A program made the translations under genes and the position numbers. This document shows, in pieces, positions 51,817 through 64,000 of a stretch of 64,000 nucleotides of DNA. The notes under the pieces were generated by a model. That model was not told where the DNA came from. It was given only the letters and a program-made list of their open reading frames with translations, and did not search any database. Within the stretch, counting starts at the first letter, position 1. Each line of letters begins with the position of its first letter. Source of the DNA: Scenedesmus sp. ARA3 (taxonomy: Eukaryota > Chlorophyta > Chlorophyceae > Sphaeropleales > Scenedesmaceae); assembly GCA_004335835.1 (NCBI GenBank), contig RWJK01001612.1, forward strand, positions 62,001 to 126,000, given 5' to 3'.

Positions 51817-52467
51817 TCATGTCAAGTCAACCACGTCAGCATCGTCATCCTCAACTGCATCTACTCCACCACCATGTCCTGCACCCAGGCGATGCTGCTG
51901 CAGGCCACCCGCATCCGCAGGACTGTCCAGCAGCTCTATAACATCCTGCTGCTGCTGCTGTCTGCTTGCTGGCCGCGCTGCAAACAGCTCCTTTGCACTC
52001 TTTGGTCGACCTGCGCTTGTGCCTGCCTGCTGCCGCTGCGGCACAGGTGACAGCACTCCCGCCTCATCCAGCAGCGCTGCAAACTGTGCAGTGAGCCGGC
52101 CCTGACCAGCAGCAGCAGCAGCACCAGCAGCACCGCTGAGTGCTTTCTGCTGCTGGCACTGCTGGCTGCTAGGTGTTGATGGCGAGGCCAGCAGCTCCTT
52201 AGCCCTGTCTGTGGATGCTTTCTTTGCAGGAGGTGCCATGCCAGTGCTGCCTGCTGCTGCTGCCGTTGAGGTGGCAGCAGCAGCACCTGCGGCGCCCAGC
52301 TTGCTCTTGTGTGCCTGCAGCCTGGCTGCCAGCGGCAGCAGCTCTGGGGAGTCTGAGGTGCAGTCAACAGCGTCTGCAGGCTGCCGCTTCAGCGGGCTGC
52401 TGGCCGCCACATGCTGCTCCTGCTGCTGCTGCTGCTGCTGCGCTGGCTGTTCCTGCTTGACTTCATG

Positions 52468-52500
<33 letters not shown>

Positions 52501-55500
52501 TGTTGTTGTGCTGGCGTGCGGTTGCTGGCCTTGGCTGCTGCACTCAGAGTCCGACAGCAGCGCAGGTGCTGTGGCCTGCAGGAACCTCTCCATTGCACCT
52601 GCCCGCATCACCTGCTTGCCCGAACCCCTGCCGCGGCCACGGCCAGCTGCTGGAGTCCGGCCTGCAGCAGCAGGTGTCCTGCCAGCAGCAGCACCACCAG
52701 ACGCTGCTGCCGGCCCTGCGGTTGCTGGCCTGGCAGCTGCGCTGCCAGGCTTGCCGCCCCTGACGCCGACAAACACCCGATGTGAATCTTGGCCAGTGTC
52801 TGCTGCTGCTGCTGTAGGTCTGCTGGCCCTTTCTACTGCTGCATCAGCAGCTGCTGCTGGTGGCTGAGCAGCAGTTGCTACAGGAGGCTGCCCATAGCCC
52901 CAGGGGTCATGCTGGGACTGCTGCAGCTCCTCCAGCGGCTGCGACAGCTCCTGCTGCTGCTGCTGCTGCTGCTGCTCTTGCTGTGCCACATTATCATCCT
53001 CGTCACCTTCTATCACGCTGTCCAGCCACTCAGAGAAGGACTTCCGACCCGGCGGCTGCTTCTTAGTGGTGCTGCTCGCCCAGCTGCGGCCGCCAGCCTC
53101 TGCAGCACCAGCCGCGCCAGCAGCTGCAGCTGCCACTGCAGGCATGTGTGACAGCCTGCCACTGCCTCCAATCAAACCTGCCGCTGCAGGTTGGCATGAG
53201 TCTGCTGCTGCTGCTGCCGCCGTTGAGCTTCCAGCTGCAATGCCTGCCAGGCCAGGGATGCTGCCACCCTCAGCTGCCGGCCGCCTGGCGCCTGGTTTGC
53301 TGCTGGGCTTGGCTGCTGCAGTGTAGTCCTGTACGTAGCAGCACAGAAGCAGCATGTTACAGCTCGAGCAAGTTATGCAGCTGCTTTGGCAGCAGGAGAT
53401 ACATGCATCAGGTTGTTGCTGCTGAGCCATCCAAGTTTGGGTTCTGAACAGGCTTCGAACCATGCTGCTCAACCAGCTACAACCTCAGCAGCACTTTTGG
53501 GGCAGCCAGCGCAGCAGTGGTACCACAGACGTTGCTTCACACATTACATTGCTGTTACAGGGACGCGGAAACACAACAGGAGCAGGAGCTGCAGCGCTCT
53601 GGATCTCACCTTGACTGTATTGAAGTAGTCCTTGAGGTTGCGCTGCTTGTCTGCTGCCCCGGCTGCGGCTGCTGGTGTCGCGGCTGCTGCTGCCGCCTTC
53701 TTCCTGCCAGCTGAGCGTGCACGGGCACTGGCTGGCGGGTTCCTGCAAGCACCAGCCACAGCAGACAGGCAGGCAGTGACGCCTGGGCCAAGCGTGCGAC
53801 TCTTAGCACGCCAATGCACAGCACATAGAAGGCAGGAGCAAACAACCCAACACAACAGCAGCTAGCAAGCCATCGTTAACAGTGTCAGACATCAATGTGC
53901 ATTTGCGTCCTGCCACACGTCGGGCCGCACCTGTACGCCGCCACCAGCTCAGGCCACACCGCCTCCACCAGGCTGCAGCGCACCGAGCGGTGCTCCGAGA
54001 ACTGCAGCGAGCCGCCAGAGCGGCCGCCGCCGCTGCCGGCAGCCTGGCTGGCAGCCGCCGCCTGGCTGCAGCTGAAGCTGGGCCCCTGGCTGGCTGGCAT
54101 CTGCGACAGCCAGGGCTCACCCTCTGCATCGTCAGCTGCAGCCGCTGCTGCGCTGCCGCTGGCTGCAGCTGCTGCTGCGGAGGAGGAAAAGGAGGATGCC
54201 AGCTTTGGCGGCCTGCTGCGTGCTGTGCCAGCAATCCAAGCCAGGTCCACAGCCAGGTCTTCAGCGTCCTGAGCTGCAAGCCTGTGCTGCTGCTGCAGGC
54301 GCTCCACCAGCAGCACGTAGCGCCAGCCCTGCTGCTGGCGTGCAGGCACGCTGGACATGTCGTCAGCGCCCTTGCTGCTGACCTTGCGTATGCCTGTGGG
54401 CCTGAACTGCACGCCCGAGGACGGGCCTGGCTGCGGCCCTTGCCGCATGTCCCACTCCAGCAGCAGCGGCAGCAGCTTCAAGCGCACCTGCAGCAGTGGC
54501 AAGAAGAGCAGCTACCGTGTCACGCAGGCTTTTCAGTGACAGGACCTTGGGCACTGCACTTGTAGCACGGTGCAGTAGTGCATGCGTAGGTGCCCAGGCA
54601 CAACTGGCCACCTCCCAGTCAGCAAGCAATTTAATGCCATGCATACCCAAGCATGTGCAGCTGCCCGCACTGAATGATCAGCAAGTGTCAGCAGCCTCCA
54701 TTCGCATACATACCACGTGTTCAAGCATGCCACATCTGCAGTAGCCCGAAGACCCGCAATCTCCTGCTCCCACCTGGTTGTGGTCCCACTCCTTGATGTA
54801 CTTGGTCATGATGTCGCCAATGGCGCGCACATCAGGCCGTGCCCGCCACGTGAACACGTTGCGGCTGCTGCCAGGCACAGGCAGGCTGTACTCGCGCTGC
54901 ACAGCAGCCACAGCCTTGTGCAGCTCGCTGGTGTACGTGGCGGCAGCAGTCCTGCAAGCAGAAGCAGCACATCCGAACGCGGTTTGTGAACAGGATATGA
55001 CACACGGATGTTGACGCTGAAGAGGCCAGCATGCAATCACACACACAAAACCGTCACCATCAATGGCCAATCAAAACACACAGCACGTCAGCTGCAAAGC
55101 AGGAAACATGCCCTGCCCGCACTGCTGCCCTGCTGCTGCTGCTGCTGCTGCCTGACAACCCCTCACCTGCAGCTGGCCATGAAGCCACGCGTCTGCACCG
55201 CACGCCGCACCACGCGGTTCAGCAGCCGCTCGCCAGCACGCCGGTGGAAGTTGCACTCGCACTGCTGCCACTGCCGCGGCACGCAGCCGGACTCGCAGCC
55301 GCAGCCGCTGCAGCCGCCGCTGCGCTTGCTGTGCTGCGCGATGCGGCTCTTCATGCCGCCCTCGTGGCCACACGCCTTGCAGCCGGTGCACTGCGCAGGC
55401 AGCAACGAACACACACCCATGCAACATGTGAGCTGCTGGGGTTGATGCAGGCAGTTGCACGTCAGCAGCTAGCTGTACCACGCTGCAAAGAGGCTGCCAA

Positions 55501-58172
55501 ACAGCGGCTGCACAAGAAAGCAGGGTTGATGTGCTGGCTGCTTGCCAAACTTCGAGACAGGCGCAGGACTTCAGAGGCTGACTACTCAGTTACACCTGCG
55601 CATCCCACTTGACAGATGTCCTGTCCCTCTGCCTGCCTGCCAGGCTGCTTTTCAGCCATATGCTTACCTTTGTGAGAGCATCCAGCTCGGGGTCTGGCCC
55701 TGCTTCCAGCATTGCCTCCAGCTTCTGCAGCACAGCCTCATCATCCTGCACAAACACACCACACACAAGACAGCTGAATACCCAGTGCTGCCACCCTTAG
55801 CAGCTAGTGCTGTCCAGGGTGCAGGACTTCGCGCAGATGCTGCACATGTGGAATCATAATCACCTGCGCAGATATTTACACGAAAAAAACGACCAGCATA
55901 AGCTGCAGCATCACATGCAAAGCCTTCTGCGGTGCCGTGCCAGTGCTGTACTGTGCTGCCAGCTGTTTCTGGCCGGCTCACCTCACAGCCCTGCAGCAGG
56001 TGCCTCACAGCGTCCATGGCCATGCCTTCGCCAACCTGCAGAGACCAACACAGCAGCTTGGTGTATGCACTGCTGACAGCAGCAGGAAAAGAGGAAGACG
56101 TGAAGTAGCTGATGTTCCCCCCCCCCTGCTTTTCATACTGCTGCTGCCAACCATTGTCAGCACCTGCAGTAATAGAGCCCTCACTGCTGGCAGGAAGCTG
56201 TTGCTGCTCACAACATGAGCCAAGTCCACCTTGTGGGTTTCACAAGCACTCGCATAGCCTGCAGCCCAAAAGTTCTCATACATCCCTGGTGCCCGCACCT
56301 GCTCCGCGCCCGTGGTGTCGTAGTCGCCGCCTGCCAGCTGCGCGATGCACTGCAGCGCAGCCTCGCCGCCCCGCGTGATGCCCAGCAGCCGCTGCACGTC
56401 ATCGCGGCAGCAGCGCACCAGGCTCGACTTGCGCGGGTCGTCCGTCTGCACATGGACGCAGCAGCAGCTTGCTTGGTGGTGCGGGGCTGCGCGGTACCAG
56501 CAAACTCAACATGGCTGCTCCCTTGCTGACGCAAGGTGCTGCTGCAAACCAGATCCCTGCTGCATTTGCATTGCATTGCAGTGCAGTGACCTCCGACCAA
56601 CTTGCCCTCCTGCTGGACTACAATCTCTACACTTGCGTGACGCACGCTGCATAAACGCAGCCTTGCAGCCCGCACCTGCAGGTGCATCTGCCTGTACACA
56701 GTCAGCGCGCCAAACAGCAGCACATCCACGTCCAGCGTGTGGCAGGCATGCGCCCAGCCGCACAGGTTCAGCGCCGCACACATCGCCTCGCCCTCGCCCG
56801 CGGCTTGAACACACGGCACGCCCTGCGCAACCAGCATAAGCAGCAGAAGGACATGTCACATGCGCTGCTCAGCGCCCAAGCACTGTCCGGCGGGGATCTG
56901 GTGAGAAGCATACTCAGCTGCTGCTGGTGCGCCTGTGCAGGTGACTTGAACAGCAGCCTGCAGGAAGATATCCAGCAGCGCTGCACGCAGCAGCAGCTGC
57001 CAAATTGGCTGTTGCTGATGGTGCCAGCATGCCACCTCCACTGCCGCACAAACCTCAACTTGCAGCTGCCGCCGCTGTTGCTGCTGCAGGATGCTTTGCA
57101 GTGCCATCACAGAAGCTGCAGCTGCTGCAGCTGCTGTCAGTGTGCTACTGTGCTCACTCACAAAGGCATCCAACAGCCGCTTCATTGCCTGGCCCAGCTT
57201 GTCAAACTGGCCGCCTGCTCTGTTGCCCACATCATATGAGCGAGCGGTTGGCCCGTACTGCGCAACGCACCTGCATAGCAAACACAGCATGTGGTTTGTG
57301 CCGAGGCGTGCCATGGCGCCCAGTTGCAGCCTAGTTCTACATGCCGCCTCACAGCGCGCTGCGTTTGCTGTGACCACCTGCAAGAAAGGCCCTAAAAGTA
57401 CTGCACAATTGCAGTGAACTCATCATCAGCAGTTCTGCTGCGGAGTCCAATCTTGATGCAGATGCTGCTGCAAATCTCAGCAGCCCAGCACCTGGCGTGC
57501 CTGCAGCCGCTGAGCTACCACCGTTGCTGCTGCTGCTGCTGTTGCCGTTGCTGCTGCTCACCTCTGCCGCAGCTTCTCCAGCTTTGCAGCAGGCGTCTGG
57601 CCCTCAATGACAAACACAGGAAGGCAGCCGTAGCGCAGCCAGTGGATGGTCTGCGGCAGGAGCAGCACACACAGCATGGATTATGAGACCACTCTTTTGC
57701 AAGCGAACCAGCCAACTTTTGCTGCTGTGCCTGGGACGGCAGAAGGTGCAGTGGTGCTGATGTGCAAGCAGCACACCTTGGTACTGCTACTGCTACGGCT
57801 CATACATCAAGACTCTGAGGGGCCGTATCCTTGCAAGTTGCATGTGCCTTCCTTAGCAGCAGCGCCAGCTCACCCGGTCAAACACCACTTTCGCTGCACG
57901 TGCGTAAGGAGAGTCATACTGCTCAAGCAGAGCAGGTTGCGACTGCGCCTGCATCAGCCATGCTGACAGGTCCACAGCAACAACCTTGTTCTCCACCTGC
58001 AGGAGCATCAGCATTAGGCACAGCACGTGCGCGACACACAGCACAGCTCCAGGGCGCACCATGGCTGCTGCTCGCTCACCGCCTCCACTATCTCAGCATG
58101 CTGCCCAGGAGTGTGGCCCTCTAGAGTTTGCACTGCAGTTCCCAGCGCCTTCCAGAGGTTGTTGACTCCCAT
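51817..58172 (-). CDS. GEN1: GEN1/SEND1-type XPG-family Holliday-junction resolvase
   Basis: A structure-specific nuclease that resolves Holliday junctions and 5' flaps. Start 58172: MGVNNLWKAL, the fixed MGV/MGI N-terminus of the family (an in-frame GTG or ATG upstream is ignored). XPG-N: VENKVVAVDLSAWL, TIHWLRYGCLPVFVIEG. XPG-I: VPCVQAAGEGEAMCAALN and HTLDVDVLLFGALTVYRQM, retaining the Glu and Asp metal ligands, then QLAGGDYDTTG. A Cys-rich block (CTGCKACGHEGG, GGCSGCGCESGC) lies near 55370-55270, and a chromodomain-like stretch (VQFRPTGIRKV, GWRYVLLVE) near 54400. The tail is Gln/Ala-rich. It contains QRNLKDYF (about 53630), a perfect QxxLxxYF PIP-box pattern, then DVIELLD and DADVVDLT near the end, which look like SUMO-interaction motifs. 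Many exons; some edges uncertain. Divergent with the diacylglycerol kinase. Confidence 0.87.
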
Positions 58173-58668
58173 GCTGATGAAGGTTGCAGCACTACTGCTA
58201 CTCACTGCAGGAGTAGGGCACTGCTGCTGTTGTTCGGCCCCTCGCACAAGCCGGGCATGTTCGACATGTGTCGCTTATGTGTTACCATGCTTCAATTCTT
58301 GCAGCACTGCGTCAAGTCACCTCGAGTCTTTCAACGGTGCACTGCCGAGTTTCACTTGAATTCTAGCCGAACATGTACCTTGTAACCATTTGAAGCCTGC
58401 AACTTAGTAAAAAAAATTCGCATAAGGGCCCCTGTCACCTGGTCCTGGAGCTGCAGCAGGGCACTAGGATGACTGCTCTGCTAAAACACCCGAACGCCCG
58501 ACGTTGTCGTCACTCCATAGGATTGCAGCAAATTGCAAAGTATACAGAGGGGAACATTCGCCGTCGGGAATAGAGTGACGATCAGTGTTGCATCACAGCT
58601 CCAGCGTTTAGCTGACTGTGCACGCCCTGCACACACCGCGATTTAGGCCGCTACTGCTGTTCTGCGAT
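58173..58668. other. Divergent promoter region, GEN1 / diacylglycerol kinase
   Basis: 496 bp between two ATGs, with an A-run (ttagtaaaaaaaattcgcat, about 58406) and AT-rich sequence at 58520-58550. No confident TATA box. Confidence 0.4.
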
Positions 58669-62649
<3,981 letters not shown>

Positions 62650-63722
62650 GCATGCAAACGGTAGAATCAATGAGAGCTGCAGTGCAGCTGACGTCACGTA
62701 GCGGGCATGCAGCAGCTGCAGACGTAACAAGCAGTTGTGATGATATATCACCACATGCATTGCAGTGCAATGGAGTTGTATGCACTGCTCAACCTGGTTA
62801 AAGAGGCTGCAGCTGCTTACTGAAAAGTAAGTGCATGGATTGCAGTACTTGAAGTACTGCATGCATCGTTTGCAATTGAACCCAACTGGTGTGGCAGGTG
62901 TGCAGTGGAAATAGTCTACGTGTTGTTGAAGAAGGTGATTGATTGCAGGGTATTCCTTTTTTGTATCGCGCCAGCCGATCGTGTGGTCAGCCAAGTGAAG
63001 ATCTCCTGGTTGGTGACCAGGGAAACAACCCGGGAGGGGCGTTGAAGCGTCATGACTGCCGTCAAGCCCGGCTCAACCGACCACCAAATTATGCGCGCTG
63101 AGCTTGTGACGCGCACGCTTATATCACTTTGCGTAGCTTCAGCAATGTGCACGCAGCGCTAGGGGGGCTTCTGGGATTGGAGGTGCTGTGGTCACCTAAA
63201 CCGACGTCGCCAACACCAGTTTGTTTGACACGTGGGATTCCGCGTTCGTTCCACCAATATACTATTTAAAGCGCGATAGAAGTATGTTTTAGGTGAACGC
63301 ACAAACTTCAGATGTGCCTTGGCTTGATGGTAGTGGTGCCCAGGTCGCCGGTCCGCCATGACCAACTGAGATTGCATCACAGAGGCTGCACTCAACACCA
63401 CGCTGTACACCTTTAAGAACCACCAATTGGTCATTAAAAGCATTGTGACGCCACAGAAGGGCGGAATTGTGTTTAAAAGAGAAAGCTCGTATCCACATCA
63501 CGCACACACGAGCAGATAATATATCAAATGATGCCGACCTGCTAATATGAGTAAATTATTTGGGTTTGTAGAAAGATCTCACGTCATTGGTCGGATGTCA
63601 GGAAGATATGGGGATCGTCTGCGAACCTCAAGCTGGGCTTCACGCACGCCCCGCCCCGGCCTACTATAAAGGGCCAGCCTCCCAGTGCGCGCCATATGCT
63701 ACACGGCATCCACTCTTACACA
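62650..63722. other. Intergenic: diacylglycerol kinase 3' flank and an AT-richer stretch
   Basis: The first few hundred bases should be 3' untranslated region. From about 63090 to 63560 the sequence is more AT-rich than elsewhere, with TATTTAAAG-like motifs. No transposon ends, target-site duplications or coding blocks were recognised. Confidence 0.35.
63665..63671 (+). promoter_or_regulatory. Putative TATA box
   Basis: TATAAAG in the context CTACTATAAAGGGCC lies 58 bases before an ATG at 63723, a spacing that suits a core promoter. Confidence 0.4.
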
Positions 63723-63863
63723 ATGGATCCTTCCGCCAGCTTATTGCCACACATGAGCAGCCAGCAACACCAAGTGGCTGTCGTGCTCGACGGCAGCTTT
63801 GCCTTCATGCAGTGTCAGGAACAGCTCAGAAGAACACAGCAGTCAATTCAATTGGCTGGCTAA
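63723..63863 (+). CDS. Possible first exon of an unknown gene
   Basis: The first ATG after the TATA-like box opens a 46-codon frame (MDPSASLLPHMSSQQHQVAV, then VLDGSFAFMQ) stopping at 63861. It may be a short exon or part of one that splices onward past the right edge; a donor such as CTCAG|GTGCGA occurs at about 63895 in another phase. No family was recognised and the reading is speculative. Confidence 0.2.
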   Translation: MDPSASLLPHMSSQQHQVAVVLDGSFAFMQCQEQLRRTQQSIQLAG

Positions 63864-64000
63864 CGATGGTGTTGTGTCTGGCGACATGAGCCTCAGGTGC
63901 GACGATTGGCTGGTGCCGCTGCGCAGCACCTATGTCTCCCCACTAGAAACGTGCCTCTATGCATGCTTACTGTTAGCAGCTTGAAGGGAACTGCGTGCAG

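Noticed and set aside
63090..63560. Transposon or foreign insertion in the AT-richer stretch
   Set aside because: No inverted ends, target duplication or transposase or reverse-transcriptase coding was found.

Overview
This is nuclear DNA from a green alga, most likely a chlorophycean (Chlamydomonadales or Sphaeropleales). The genes are split by many short GT-AG introns, CAG/CTG triplets are everywhere, reading frames run into long glutamine, alanine and serine tracts, and one intron holds plant/algal-type TTTAGGG telomere repeats. Gene models were assembled by hand from conserved protein blocks, reading phase and splice sites. Internal exon edges may be a few bases off and no transcript supports them.

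Layout, left to right. 1-1455 (-): 5' part of an unrecognised gene leaving the window. 1924-5971 (-): WDR43/UTP5, a small-subunit processome protein. 7989-14557 (-): class I cyclic-nucleotide phosphodiesterase with two GAF domains. 15913-21207 (+): TKL/Raf-like protein kinase with a roughly 900-residue glutamine-rich N-terminus. 22564-25906 (-): fatty acyl-CoA reductase. 26456-29675 (+): MAU2/SCC4 cohesin loader. 31481-34325 (-): villin-headpiece protein without gelsolin repeats; one intron holds a minisatellite and the window's only assembly gap. 34812-37202 (+): TAF12. 38996-39826 (-): intronless secretory sulfotransferase. 40534-43925 (-): GH99 endo-alpha-mannosidase. 45380-46194 (-): B12D/MLRQ-type small membrane protein. 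46935-51286 (-): enolase. 51817-58172 (-): GEN1-type Holliday-junction resolvase. 58669-62649 (+): cyanobacterial-type diacylglycerol kinase with a likely organelle transit peptide. A possible gene start with a TATA box lies at 63665-63863. No transposon, tRNA, rRNA or CRISPR array was seen.

The genes do not form one pathway. Several are nuclear (ribosome assembly, transcription, cohesin loading, recombination). Others concern signalling, secretory-pathway glycans and lipids. Four pairs are divergent and share short intergenic regions: phosphodiesterase/kinase, reductase/MAU2, headpiece/TAF12 and GEN1/diacylglycerol kinase.

The most striking signal is in the introns. In five genes (WDR43, phosphodiesterase, kinase, TAF12, enolase) the last 25-55 bases of an exon recur inside the intron that follows, usually with the 5' splice site. 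The dead enolase exon copy sits directly beside the telomere repeats. Separately, CTG tracts on the sense strand abut 3' splice sites and CAG tracts follow 5' splice sites in many introns. Protein-level oddities include a Glu at the normally invariant purine-binding Gln of the phosphodiesterase, and a PIP-box-like motif plus two SUMO-interaction-like motifs in GEN1.
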